From NCBI GenBank assembly GCA_001296005.1, contig LJHR01000015.1, forward strand, positions 186,001 through 250,000: DNA of 64,000 nucleotides. The letters run 5' to 3'. The stretch is from an alpha proteobacterium AAP38. GTDB lineage: Bacteria; Pseudomonadota; Alphaproteobacteria; Azospirillales; Azospirillaceae. Shown piece after piece: positions 43,728 through 52,744 of this stretch. Numbering within the stretch: position 1 is the stretch's first letter; the number at the start of each line of letters is the position of its first letter. The notes beneath the pieces are model-generated. The model saw only the letters and a list, made by a program, of their open reading frames with translations. It had not been told where the DNA came from and did not search any database. Position numbers and translations under genes: made by a program.

Positions 43728-46583
43728 ATGCAATCCAAGAACAGCCTGTTTTTCAGGACGGCGACGCTTGCCCTTTTGGCGGCTGGCGCCGCCAGTGCGA
43801 TGCCTGCGGCGGCGCAGGATACACTGGATGAAATTGTCGTCACTGGTTCGCGTATCCGGCAAAGCCCGCTGAACCAGACGCAACCGATCGTACAGCTCGA
43901 CAGCGAGGCCATGGCCCGTACCGGCCTGTCCAACACCGCCGAAATTCTCCAGCGCCTGCCCATCTCCGGCGGCGGCCTGAACAGCAAGTTCAACAATAGC
44001 GGCAATTTCGGCAACCCGCCCGATGGCGGCGGCGTGGGTGCCGGTTCGGCGGAAGTGGACTTGCGCTATCTGGGCTCGCGCCGCACCCTGGTGCTGGTCG
44101 ATGGCCTGCGCTGGGTCAATGGCGCGTCCGCGTCGGGCATCCCGTCCTCCACCGATCTGAACTCGATCCCCAAGGGCATCATCGACCGGATCGAGGTTTT
44201 GCAGGAAGGTGCCTCGCCCATTTACGGCTCCGATGCCATTTCCGGCGTGGTGAACATCATCACCAAGCGCAAGCAGGATGGCTTCTCCGGTTCCGCGCAG
44301 GTCGGCGCCTTTGATGAAGGCGACGGCGTTACGCAGGAATATGACCTGTCCTGGGGTGCCACCTCCGGCGGCACCAGCATCGTGGCCGACCTGACCTATG
44401 TGAAGCAGGAAAGCGTGATGTCGGGCGACCGCTCCATCTCGCAGTTCCCCACACCGGGCGTCACCGCCTGCGACAGTTCCTGTTCGTCGGGCACACCGCT
44501 GGGCCGCTTTATCGTCAACAATCCCGTGACGGGCGAGGGCATGAACCTCACCTTGAAGAACGCGGTGCTGACGGGCCGTCCGACCTTCGACCCGCTGAAC
44601 CCCACGGCTGGCAGCTTCAAGAACTTCACCACCGCCGACCGCTTCAATTTCCAGCCCTATAACTATATCCAGGCGCCGTCGGAGCGTCTGGGCACCTATT
44701 TCCAGGTCACCCAGGAAATCACGCCCGACATCAATTTCCGTCTGAAGGCGGTCTATAACAACCGGCAGTCCGCCAACCAGGCCGCCCCCATCCCGCTGTT
44801 CGTGGGTCCCGACGCCGGCAACGGCAACCTGCTGGACCAGATCAGCATCGACCGCACCAACCCCTACAATCCGTTTGGCGTCACCCTGTCGTCGGGCGGG
44901 GCCAATGGCCCGGCCAATTACGCCTTCATCGGTCGCCGCTTCATCGAGGCGGGCCCGCGCCATTATGAGCAGGAAGTGAACACCTGGTACGTGTCCGGCA
45001 CGCTGGACGGCTCGCTGATGCTGGGCGAGAATAAGTGGTACTGGGACGTCAACACCATCTTCTCCCGCAACAGCGCCTCGCAGAAATTCACGGGCAATGT
45101 GAATGCCCAGCGTCTGGCGCAGGCCCTGGGTCCCGTTGCCAACTGCACCGGTTCCTGCGTGCCGTTCAATATCTTCGGTGGTCAGGGGTCGATTACCCAG
45201 CCGATGATCGATTACGTGCTGTTCACGCAGCAGGACAGCAGCAAGCAGCGTCTGGCCGACACCTCCTTCAACCTGTCGGGTGATCTGTTCCAGATGCCGG
45301 CGGGTGCCGTCGGTCTGGCCGTGGGTTACGAATACCGTGACCAGCGTGGGGAGTTCCAGCCGGATGCCGTGGTCGCCGCCGGCCTGGGTTCCGATATCCC
45401 GGCCCTGCCGTCCAAGGGCAGCTTCGACGTGAACGAGGCCTATGGTGAGCTGCGGGTACCGCTGATCGCCGACATGCCCATTGCCAAGCTGCTGGAAGTG
45501 TCGGGTGCGGTTCGCTATTCCGACTATTCCACCTTCGGCAGCGAAACGACCTATAGCGGCCGCGTCAACTGGCGCGTCACGGAGGATGTGCTGCTGCGCG
45601 GGTCATGGGGCCAGGGCTTCCGCGCACCGGGCATCGGCGAATTGTTCGGCACCCCGTCGCGATTTGACCAGGAACTGGTCGATCCCTGCTCCGACATGCT
45701 GGGCCGGTTCGGCGGCACCGCGGCGGCAGCGGGCGTTCGTGCCAACTGTATCGCCCATGGCGTGCCGGCCAACGGTTCCTATGTACAGGCCAACCCGCAG
45801 CTGTCCGTCATCACCGGTGGCAACAAGAAGCTGAAGCCCGAAACCTCGGAAAGCTGGGTGTTTGGCGGCGTGTTCAGCCCGTCCTGGGAGATGGGCTGGG
45901 CCGACCGTCTGGATTTCGAGGTGAACTATTATGACATCTCTCTGAAGGACGCGATCCAGCCGATCGGTGCGGAGACCATTCTGGGCCGCTGCGAACAGAA
46001 TAACGATGCCTTCTCCTGCGGCTCGATCACCCGCACCGCTTCTGGCGCCATCAACCAGATCAGCGGCCTGTTGCAGAATATCGGCGCCATCGACACCAAC
46101 GGCATCGACTTCACCATCAACTGGCAGGGTCCCGAAAGCGACCTGGGCACCTTCCGTTTCAGCCTGAACCAGACCTTCCTGCTGAACTATACAGAGACGG
46201 TCCCGGCCACCAGCGGTACCTCCAAGATCGACCGCGAAGGCACCGAGAAGGGCAGCCCTGATCAGGCCTTCCCCAAGTACAAGGCCACCGCGATCCTGGA
46301 CTGGGCGAAGAATGATTTCTCCGCCTCGCTCACCAACCGCTTCGTGAAGAGCGTGGATGAAACCCAGGCCGTCAACAAGCTGAACGACCGTCTCTATACC
46401 GACGTGCAGTTCAGCTGGTACCCGGCGATGTTCGACAGCAAGATCGGCATGACCCTTGGCGTCAACAACCTGTTCGACAAGGACCCGCCGGCCTGCTTCA
46501 GCTGCGGCCTGAACAATTACGACCCCACCACCTATGACGCGCCGGGCCAGTTCGGCTATGCGCGCCTGACCTTCAAGATGTAA
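43728..46583 (+). CDS. TonB-dependent outer-membrane receptor 1
   Basis: 951-aa receptor. A signal peptide ([19 protein letters not shown]) precedes a TonB-box-like [10 protein letters not shown] and the plug domain ([15 protein letters not shown]...[15 protein letters not shown]...[25 protein letters not shown]). The C-terminal beta-barrel follows with [14 protein letters not shown]. It ends in Met rather than the usual aromatic residue. The type resembles Caulobacter-like receptors for carbohydrates or small organics; the ligand is unknown. The ribosome-binding site AGGGGA is good. A strong terminator follows. Confidence 0.94.
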   Translation: MQSKNSLFFRTATLALLAAGAASAMPAAAQDTLDEIVVTGSRIRQSPLNQTQPIVQLDSEAMARTGLSNTAEILQRLPISGGGLNSKFNNSGNFGNPPDGGGVGAGSAEVDLRYLGSRRTLVLVDGLRWVNGASASGIPSSTDLNSIPKGIIDRIEVLQEGASPIYGSDAISGVVNIITKRKQDGFSGSAQVGAFDEGDGVTQEYDLSWGATSGGTSIVADLTYVKQESVMSGDRSISQFPTPGVTACDSSCSSGTPLGRFIVNNPVTGEGMNLTLKNAVLTGRPTFDPLNPTAGSFKNFTTADRFNFQPYNYIQAPSERLGTYFQVTQEITPDINFRLKAVYNNRQSANQAAPIPLFVGPDAGNGNLLDQISIDRTNPYNPFGVTLSSGGANGPANYAFIGRRFIEAGPRHYEQEVNTWYVSGTLDGSLMLGENKWYWDVNTIFSRNSASQKFTGNVNAQRLAQALGPVANCTGSCVPFNIFGGQGSITQPMIDYVLFTQQDSSKQRLADTSFNLSGDLFQMPAGAVGLAVGYEYRDQRGEFQPDAVVAAGLGSDIPALPSKGSFDVNEAYGELRVPLIADMPIAKLLEVSGAVRYSDYSTFGSETTYSGRVNWRVTEDVLLRGSWGQGFRAPGIGELFGTPSRFDQELVDPCSDMLGRFGGTAAAAGVRANCIAHGVPANGSYVQANPQLSVITGGNKKLKPETSESWVFGGVFSPSWEMGWADRLDFEVNYYDISLKDAIQPIGAETILGRCEQNNDAFSCGSITRTASGAINQISGLLQNIGAIDTNGIDFTINWQGPESDLGTFRFSLNQTFLLNYTETVPATSGTSKIDREGTEKGSPDQAFPKYKATAILDWAKNDFSASLTNRFVKSVDETQAVNKLNDRLYTDVQFSWYPAMFDSKIGMTLGVNNLFDKDPPACFSCGLNNYDPTTYDAPGQFGYARLTFKM

Positions 46584-46601
46584 GGGGCAACAGAACAGCC
46601 A

Positions 46602-46625
46602 CGGATTACGGCTCCGCCTAATCCG
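46602..46625. repeat. REP-like palindrome after the TonB receptor gene
   Basis: CGGATTA(46602-46608)-c-GGC-tcc-GCC-TAATCCG(46619-46625) forms a stem of ten pairs with one bulge. The motif resembles short repetitive extragenic palindromes with GGATTA ends. It lies between the stop and the terminator. Confidence 0.5.
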
Positions 46626-46635
46626 CTCTACACGG

Positions 46636-46675
46636 GACCGGGGTTCACATGATAGTGAACCCCGGTCTTGTCTTT
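46636..46675 (+). terminator. Rho-independent terminator after the TonB receptor gene
   Basis: GACCGGGGTTCAC (46636-46648) pairs perfectly with GTGAACCCCGGTC (46655-46667) around a 6-nt loop, followed by TTGTCTTTT. It isolates the receptor gene from tyrC. Confidence 0.9.
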
Positions 46676-46697
46676 TCCGCATGCAAGGTTGCCTCCC

Positions 46698-47582
46698 ATG
46701 ACCGCCCCGCTGTTCAACAAGGTTGCCATCGTCGGCTTCGGCCTGATCGGTTCGTCGATCGCGCGGTGCGTGGCGGAATATCCGGGTTTGGCCAACGGCG
46801 TGGTCTGCGTGGACCGGTCGCAGGACGTGTGTGACCGCGTGCTGGAACTGGGGCTGGCGCAGCAGGCCGGGACCGATCCCGCCCTGGTGTCGCAATGCGA
46901 TCTGGTGGTGCTGGCCACGCCCATCGGCGCCTTCGCCGATCTGGGCGCCGTCATCGGCCCACACCTGACGGCGGGCACCATCCTGACCGATGTCGGGTCG
47001 GTGAAACAGTCGGTGGTCCGCGATATCGCCCCGCATGTACCCGACGGGGTGCATTTCATCCCCGGCCATCCCCTGGCCGGCACAGAACATTCCGGCCCCG
47101 ACAGCGGCTTTGCCCTGCTGTTCAAGGGCCGCTGGTGCATCCTGACCCCCACCCCCGGCACCAACCAGGCCGCATTGGACAGGCTGTCGGCCTTCTGGAG
47201 CGGCTGTGGGTCGATGATCGAAGTGATGGAGCCCGGCCATCATGACCGGGTTCTGGCCATCACCAGCCACCTGCCCCACCTGATCGCCTACACGATCGTG
47301 GGCACGGCCACCGACCTGGAAGATCATCTTCAGTCGGAAGTCATCCGGTTCAGCGCCACGGGCTTCCGCGACTTCACCCGCATCGCGGCCAGCGACCCGA
47401 CCATGTGGCGCGACATCTTCCTGAACAACCGGGAAGCCGTGCTGGAGGTGATCCAGCGCTTCACCGAGGATCTGACGGCCCTGCAGCGCGCCATCCGCTG
47501 GGGCGAGGGGGATAAGCTGCATGAGCTGTTCACCCGTACCCGCGCCGTTCGCCGCTCCATCATCGATGCCAAGCAGGCGTAA
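46698..47582 (+). CDS. tyrC: Prephenate/arogenate dehydrogenase (cyclohexadienyl dehydrogenase family)
   Basis: 294-aa NAD(P)-dependent enzyme of tyrosine synthesis. The Rossmann motif VAIVGFGLIGSSIAR is at residues 9-23. DVGSVKQSVV and FIPGHPLAGTEHSGP carry the catalytic His region, and the helical dimerisation domain includes HHDRVLAITSHLPHLIAY. The length matches the cyclohexadienyl dehydrogenase class. The ATG at 46698 is used. The next gene, kdpD, starts 5 nt downstream, so the two may share an mRNA, an unusual pairing. Confidence 0.93.
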   Translation: MTAPLFNKVAIVGFGLIGSSIARCVAEYPGLANGVVCVDRSQDVCDRVLELGLAQQAGTDPALVSQCDLVVLATPIGAFADLGAVIGPHLTAGTILTDVGSVKQSVVRDIAPHVPDGVHFIPGHPLAGTEHSGPDSGFALLFKGRWCILTPTPGTNQAALDRLSAFWSGCGSMIEVMEPGHHDRVLAITSHLPHLIAYTIVGTATDLEDHLQSEVIRFSATGFRDFTRIAASDPTMWRDIFLNNREAVLEVIQRFTEDLTALQRAIRWGEGDKLHELFTRTRAVRRSIIDAKQA

Positions 47583-47587
47583 TCATC

Positions 47588-50314
47588 ATGGCCGATGATG
47601 CGCGCCGGCCCTCCCCCGACGCCCTGCTGCAGGCAGCAACGGCTGAACGGCGTGGCAAGCTGAAAATCTTTCTGGGTGCCGCCCCCGGCGTGGGCAAGAC
47701 CTATGAGATGCTGCGCACGGCCCATGCCCTGAAAAAGGACGGGGTCGATATCGTTGTCGGCGTCGTCGAAACCCACGGGCGGGCCGAAACCGACGCCATG
47801 CTGGCCGGGCTGGAGGTTTTCCCGCGCAAAACCCTGTCCTATCGCGGGCAGGAATTGTCGGAGATGGACCTGGACGGGTTGATCGCGCGCCGTCCCGCCA
47901 TGGTCCTGGTCGACGAACTGGCCCATACCAACGCGCCCGGCAGCCGCCACGCCAAGCGCCATTCAGATGTGGAGGAGCTGCGCGACGCCGGCATTGATGT
48001 GCTGACCACGCTGAATGTGCAGCATGTGGAAAGCCTGAATGATGTGGTCGCGCGCATCACCCGCATCCGGGTGCGCGAGACGGTGCCCGATCAGGTGATC
48101 GACAGTGCGGACGAGGTGGAGGTGATCGACCTGACGCCCGCCGACCTGATCAAGCGGTTGGGGGAGGGCAAGGTCTATGTCCGTGACCAGGCCCAGCGCG
48201 CCCTGAAACATTACTTCTCCCCCGGCAATCTGACAGCACTGCGCGAGTTGGCGCTGCGGCGCACAGCGCAGCGGGTGGATGACCAGATGGTCACCTATAT
48301 GCGCAGCCACGCCATTGCCGGGCCGTGGGCGGCGGGTGACCGGCTGCTGGTCTGTATCTCCGATGATCCGGGTGCCGGCGGGCTGGTCCGCCATGCCAAG
48401 CGGCTGGCCGACCGGTTGAAGGCCCCCTTCACCGCCGTTTACGTTGAAACCGCCCGCCATCAGCGCCTGGACGAGGCGGCGCGCGACCGCGTGGCCGATA
48501 CGCTGCGTCTGGCCGAACAGCTGGGTGGTGAGGCGCTGACCCTGCCGGGCCGGACGGTCACGGAGGCGCTGGTCGGTTTCGCCCATGCCCATAACATCAC
48601 CCAGATCATCATCGGCAAGTCGCAGCGTTCGCGCTGGTTTGAGATGGTGAACGGGTCGGTGGTGCATGATCTGCTGCGCCGGGCCACGGGTATTTCCGTG
48701 CATGTCATCGCCAGCGAACAGCCCGACCCCGACAGCAATGCCGCCCGGCGCGTGACCACCCGGCCCCCCGCAAGGCCCGCCGATTACAAGGCCTATCTGG
48801 CCGGCATCGCCTTCACCGCCATGGCGCTGGGAGCGGGGGTCCTGGTGGACGAATGGCTGGGCGTGCAGAATATCAGCCTGGTGTTCCTGATGGCGGTGCT
48901 GGGCAGTGCGGTTCTGCACGGCTTCTTGGCCTCGCTGTTCACGGCGGTCCTGGCCGTCGCAGCCTATAATTTCTTTTTCCTGCCGCCGCTTTACACCTTC
49001 TCCATCGGGGACCCGTCCAATATCTGGTCGCTGGTCTTTTTCACGGGCGTCGCCATGCTGACCAGCCGGTTGACGGCGCGGGTGCGCGAACAGGCGGAAA
49101 TCGCCCGTATCCGCGCCCGCACCACGGCACAGCTATCGGCCTTTGCCAGCAAGCTGGCCGGGATCGGCGATATGGATGATCTGCTGTGGGCGGCCAGCCA
49201 TCAGATCGCCCTGATGCTGAAACTGCGCGTCGTCCTGATGCTGCCGGCGGATGATGACAATGCCGCCAGCCTGTATCCGGCCTCGGCCTATCCGCCCGAT
49301 GACCAGATTTCCAACGCCGACCATGCCGCCGCCGTCTGGGCGTTTGAGAATGGCAAGCCGGCGGGGCGGGGGGCTGCCACCCTACCGGGCACGCAGCGCC
49401 TGTACCTGCCGCTGCGCACCGAACGCGCGACCGTCGCGGTGGCGGGGATCGGCAGTGATGATGCCGGCACCGGCCCCCTGCTGACGCCCGATGACCGCCG
49501 CCTGCTGGATGCGTTGCTGGATCAGGCGGCGGTGGCGATTGAGCGGGTGAAGCTGGTCCGCGCCATCGATCAGGCCAAGCTGGAGGGGGAGACGGAACGG
49601 CTGCGCTCCGCCATGCTGACGTCCCTGTCCCATGACCTGCGCACGCCCTTGGCCGCCATTATCGGCACCGTCACGGGCCTGAAGGCGGGGCAGGGGCGGC
49701 TGGATCCGGCGGAGACGGCATCCATGCTGGACACGCTGCACGGAGAGGCCGAACGCATGGCCCGCTTCGTGCGCAACCTGCTGGACATGACGCGGCTGGA
49801 GGCAGGCGCGCTGGACCTGAAACGCGAACCCATCGATTTGGCTGATGTCGTGTCGGGCGCGGTGCGCCGGGCAGGGCCGGTCCTGACGGGCCATATGATC
49901 GACATCCGCATGCCGGGCGACCTGCCGCTGGTGCAGGGCGATCATCTGCTGCTGGAACAGGCCCTGTTCAACCTGCTGGACAATGCCGGCAAATACGCGC
50001 CCCACGGCACCGCCGTCCGCATCCAGGCCCTGCGCGACGCGGCGCATGTGAAGCTGCGGGTGGAGGATGAGGGGCCGGGCATTCCGGAGGAGGCCCGGGT
50101 CCGCATCTTCGACAAGTTCTTCCGGGTGGAGGCAAAGGACCACCGCACCGCCGGCACCGGCCTGGGCCTTGCCATTGCGCGGGGCTTCGTGGAGGCGATG
50201 GGCGGCACCCTGACGGCGCGCGACCGGGCCGATGGCGGCCCCGGGGCGTGCCTGGAGATGACCCTGGCCGTGGACCCGCGCGGCGATATGGTGATGGCGG
50301 AGGCGACGGCATGA
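47588..50314 (+). CDS. kdpD: Sensor histidine kinase KdpD
   Basis: 908-aa osmotic/potassium sensor. The N-terminal KdpD domain has Walker A FLGAAPGVGKTYEML and the VDELAHTNAPGSRHAKR segment. A USP-like domain follows, then four TM helices (DUF4118, for example AYLAGIAFTAMALGAGVLV), a GAF-like region, the HisKA H-box SLSHDLRTPLAAI, and HATPase_c with GTGLGLAIARGF. All domains of the full-length family are present. kdpE overlaps its end by 4 nt. kdpFABC, normally upstream, is absent. Confidence 0.95.
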   Translation: MADDARRPSPDALLQAATAERRGKLKIFLGAAPGVGKTYEMLRTAHALKKDGVDIVVGVVETHGRAETDAMLAGLEVFPRKTLSYRGQELSEMDLDGLIARRPAMVLVDELAHTNAPGSRHAKRHSDVEELRDAGIDVLTTLNVQHVESLNDVVARITRIRVRETVPDQVIDSADEVEVIDLTPADLIKRLGEGKVYVRDQAQRALKHYFSPGNLTALRELALRRTAQRVDDQMVTYMRSHAIAGPWAAGDRLLVCISDDPGAGGLVRHAKRLADRLKAPFTAVYVETARHQRLDEAARDRVADTLRLAEQLGGEALTLPGRTVTEALVGFAHAHNITQIIIGKSQRSRWFEMVNGSVVHDLLRRATGISVHVIASEQPDPDSNAARRVTTRPPARPADYKAYLAGIAFTAMALGAGVLVDEWLGVQNISLVFLMAVLGSAVLHGFLASLFTAVLAVAAYNFFFLPPLYTFSIGDPSNIWSLVFFTGVAMLTSRLTARVREQAEIARIRARTTAQLSAFASKLAGIGDMDDLLWAASHQIALMLKLRVVLMLPADDDNAASLYPASAYPPDDQISNADHAAAVWAFENGKPAGRGAATLPGTQRLYLPLRTERATVAVAGIGSDDAGTGPLLTPDDRRLLDALLDQAAVAIERVKLVRAIDQAKLEGETERLRSAMLTSLSHDLRTPLAAIIGTVTGLKAGQGRLDPAETASMLDTLHGEAERMARFVRNLLDMTRLEAGALDLKREPIDLADVVSGAVRRAGPVLTGHMIDIRMPGDLPLVQGDHLLLEQALFNLLDNAGKYAPHGTAVRIQALRDAAHVKLRVEDEGPGIPEEARVRIFDKFFRVEAKDHRTAGTGLGLAIARGFVEAMGGTLTARDRADGGPGACLEMTLAVDPRGDMVMAEATA

Positions 50315-51012
50315 CGCGGCCTCACCGCATCCTGGTGGTCGAGGATGAGGTGGCGATCCGCCGCCTGCTGAAAACCATCATCACCCCGGAAGGGTGGGAG
50401 ATGGTGGAGGCGACGTCCGCGTCCCAAGCCCTGGCCCTGGTCCGTCAGTCCCTGCCCGAACTGATCCTGCTGGATCTGGGCTTGCCCGATATGGATGGTC
50501 TGGACCTGATTCCCACGCTGAAACGCGAACGCCCGGTACCGCTGATCGTGCTGTCCAGTCGCGACCGGGAGCAGGACAAGATTTTGGCCCTGGACTTAGG
50601 CGCCGATGATTACGTGACCAAGCCGTTTGGGGCCGGCGAATTGATGGCCCGCATCCGGGCGGCCCAGCGCCATGCGATACAGCAGGTAGGCGGGCGCCCC
50701 CTGCTGCGCATCCGCGACCTGGAAATCGACATGGTCAACCGGCATGTGCAGAAGGCGGGCAAGCGCCTGCATCTGTCACCGACGGAGTTCGATCTGCTGC
50801 GACTTCTGGCCCAGCATGCGGGCCGCATCCTGACCCATGCCCAGATACTGAAAGAGGTCTGGGGACCGGCCAAGGCGGACGAGGTGCAGTATCTGCGCGT
50901 CTATGTCCGCCAGTTGCGCCAGAAGATCGAGGATGATCCCAACGCGCCTGTCTTCGTGCAGACGGAGCCGGGCATCGGCTATCGTTTTGCCGATGCGGAG
51001 GAGGGGGGCTGA
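50311..51012 (+). CDS. kdpE: Response regulator KdpE
   Basis: 233-aa OmpR-type regulator. The receiver has the phospho-acceptor Asp55 in LILLDLGLPDMDGL, the acidic pocket in VVEDE, and a conserved Lys in YVTKPFGAGEL. The winged-helix effector ends with VWGPAKADEVQYLRVYVRQLRQKIE, typical of KdpE. The ATG overlaps the kdpD stop (ATGA), so translation is coupled. In other bacteria it activates kdpFABC; here that operon is not adjacent, so its targets must lie elsewhere. Confidence 0.95.
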   Translation: MTRPHRILVVEDEVAIRRLLKTIITPEGWEMVEATSASQALALVRQSLPELILLDLGLPDMDGLDLIPTLKRERPVPLIVLSSRDREQDKILALDLGADDYVTKPFGAGELMARIRAAQRHAIQQVGGRPLLRIRDLEIDMVNRHVQKAGKRLHLSPTEFDLLRLLAQHAGRILTHAQILKEVWGPAKADEVQYLRVYVRQLRQKIEDDPNAPVFVQTEPGIGYRFADAEEGG

Positions 51013-51033
51013 GGGTGAGGGCCAGACGATCAG
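51011..51033. repeat. Fragment of the dispersed 16.8-kb repeat
   Basis: The 23 nt here match 16853-16875 at 22 of 23 positions. Both copies overlap a stop codon: kdpE here, xthA there. Only the right edge of the element is present. Confidence 0.65.
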
Positions 51034-51048
51034 CCGGAGGAGCACCCC

Positions 51049-51498
51049 ATGATCCTGCACACGATCGGGTATGAAGGCGCCAGCCAGGGGGCGGTGATCG
51101 CGGCGTTGAAGGCGGCGGGGGTACGGCTGCTCCTGGATGTGCGCGAACTACCATCCTCCCGCCGCGCCGGTTTCTCCAAATCGCCGCTTCGCGCCAGCCT
51201 GGAGGCGGAAGGGATCGACTATCTGCACCTGAAAAAGCTGGGCACGCCCAAGGAAGGGCGTCTGGCCAACCGGGCCGGTCGCATGGACGAATTCTGGTCC
51301 ATCGTTGAGGAAGGGCTGTCACGGCCGGAAGCGCAGTATGAACTGGCCCTGGCGGGTTCCCTGGCGCTGGACAAACCCGCCTGCCTTCTGTGCTTTGAGG
51401 CCGATCACGGCCAGTGCCATCGCCTGACGGTCGCCAACCGTCTGACGGCGGCCCATGGCCTCGACGTCATTCACCTGCGCCCCGATCCGGGGTTTTAG
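51049..51498 (+). CDS. DUF488 family protein
   Basis: 149-aa protein. TIGYEGASQGAVIAALKAAGVRLLLDVRELPSSRRAGFSK is the DUF488 signature: an N-terminal TIGY, then DVR and a PxSR motif. C-terminal CFEADHGQCHR is also conserved. The family is uncharacterised, possibly nucleic-acid linked. The ATG at 51049 has CGGAGGAG upstream. It ends in tail-to-tail overlap with the PhoD-like gene. Confidence 0.85.
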   Translation: MILHTIGYEGASQGAVIAALKAAGVRLLLDVRELPSSRRAGFSKSPLRASLEAEGIDYLHLKKLGTPKEGRLANRAGRMDEFWSIVEEGLSRPEAQYELALAGSLALDKPACLLCFEADHGQCHRLTVANRLTAAHGLDVIHLRPDPGF

Positions 51499-52604
51499 AC
51501 CCGCAGATCCCCCAGCGCCACCACCTGACGCAGCTGTTCCGCCCCGCCGACATCACGGATGGTGATGACGACCTGCTTGGCCGCCCAGTCGATCTCGATC
51601 AGGCCGAAATTCTGGGCACGGTACGCCTCGCCCACCCGCCGTGCATTGGGCGGCAGCACGGGCCAGACCTCCGTCAGGCCGGACGAGGTGAAATCCCAGA
51701 GCGGGTAGGGCACGTTCCAATCCAGCTTTGAGATTTCCGCGTAATGCGTGTCGCCGGAAATGCAGAACAGGCCGTTGGCTTTCTTCTCCCGGATCGTCTC
51801 GATCAGGCGCTGATGATCATGGGTGAAGTTGATCCAGGCCTCCCAGCCCGGAAAATCCGACACGACCTGTAGCGACGAGGCCAGGATGCGCAGGTCGGCA
51901 GGGCGGGCCAGCTGCCCTTCCAGCCATTGCCACTGCGCCTCACCCAGCTGCGTCGCCGCCCCTTCGGGCAGACGGGCATAGGGACCGGGCACGCTTTGCC
52001 CCGCCTCATGCCGGGCCTTGGCCCATTCCTCATAGCCCTTGCCGCCCATATCGATGGTGGCAAGCGGCGTGCGGTTCCAGCGCAGGTCGGGCAGGATGAT
52101 CTGCAACCGCCGGCCCCGGGGGCCAAATTCATAGGCCGCATAGATGCCGTCGGGCCGGGTGCGGCGGATACTGTCGGGCGCCTCCCCGAAGAAATCGCAG
52201 AACAGCTTCCGGCTATCGGCCTTCATGGGATAGTCGGCCCCGGCGTCATTCTCGCCAAAATCATGATCGTCCCAGGTGGCGACGATAGGGACCGCGTCGC
52301 GCAGCTTCTGAAAGCCCTGCTTGGCGGCCAGCATGGCGTATTTGGCCTTCATGTCATCGACATTGCGGGTGTCGAGATAGACATTGTCGCCCAGCAGGAT
52401 CATCAGGTCGGGCTTGGCGGCCAGGATGGCATCCCAGATTGGCTGGTCCTTGGTCTGGTGCGCGCAGGACCCGAAGGCGATACGGGTGGGCATCGCAGCT
52501 TCCGGCAGGCGGCGCACGGCCTGGGCCTGAACGGTCTGCGCCACCAGTGGTGCTGCGGCCAGTCCGGTCAGCAGCAGGCGGCGGTCGAGAAGGGGGCGGG
52601 ACAT
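51495..52604 (-). CDS. PhoD-like alkaline phosphatase D family metallophosphatase, Tat-exported
   Basis: 369-aa periplasmic enzyme. The N-terminus MSRPLLDRRLLLTGLAAAP is a twin-arginine signal (DRRLLL), used for cofactor-loaded proteins. The core has IAFGSCAHQ, DLMILLGDNVYLD, VATWDDHDFGENDAG and FCISGDTHYAEI, metal and substrate motifs of the PhoD-like metallophosphatase family. These enzymes cleave phosphodiesters or monoesters. The ATG at 52604 has GGAGG upstream. It follows the TonB receptor 2 gene on the same strand, so a joint role in phosphate-compound use is possible. Confidence 0.88.
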   Translation of the reverse strand: MSRPLLDRRLLLTGLAAAPLVAQTVQAQAVRRLPEAAMPTRIAFGSCAHQTKDQPIWDAILAAKPDLMILLGDNVYLDTRNVDDMKAKYAMLAAKQGFQKLRDAVPIVATWDDHDFGENDAGADYPMKADSRKLFCDFFGEAPDSIRRTRPDGIYAAYEFGPRGRRLQIILPDLRWNRTPLATIDMGGKGYEEWAKARHEAGQSVPGPYARLPEGAATQLGEAQWQWLEGQLARPADLRILASSLQVVSDFPGWEAWINFTHDHQRLIETIREKKANGLFCISGDTHYAEISKLDWNVPYPLWDFTSSGLTEVWPVLPPNARRVGEAYRAQNFGLIEIDWAAKQVVITIRDVGGAEQLRQVVALGDLRV

Positions 52605-52685
52605 GGGGGCCTCCAGACAGAAAGAAGGGGCGGACCCATGGCCCGCCCCAGTTTCAAAAAGGGAAGAGAGACGATGCAAATCAGA

Positions 52686-52699
52686 GGGGCTGCAGCCCC
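52686..52699. repeat. Short GC palindrome (GGGGC-TGCA-GCCCC)
   Basis: 14-bp perfect palindrome between the PhoD-like gene and the TonB receptor 2 gene, directly next to the larger hairpin at 52702-52731. Confidence 0.4.
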
Positions 52700-52701
52700 C
52701 C

Positions 52702-52731
52702 TCGTCATCCCGACGTCCGTCGGGATGACGA
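52702..52731 (-). terminator. Stem-loop downstream of the TonB receptor 2 gene
   Basis: TCGTCATCCCGAC (52702-52714) pairs perfectly with GTCGGGATGACGA (52719-52731) around 4 nt. It lies 14 nt beyond the receptor stop on the leftward strand. No clear U-run, so termination or mRNA stabilisation are both possible. Confidence 0.6.
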
Positions 52732-52744
52732 CCTAAGCGGCAGA

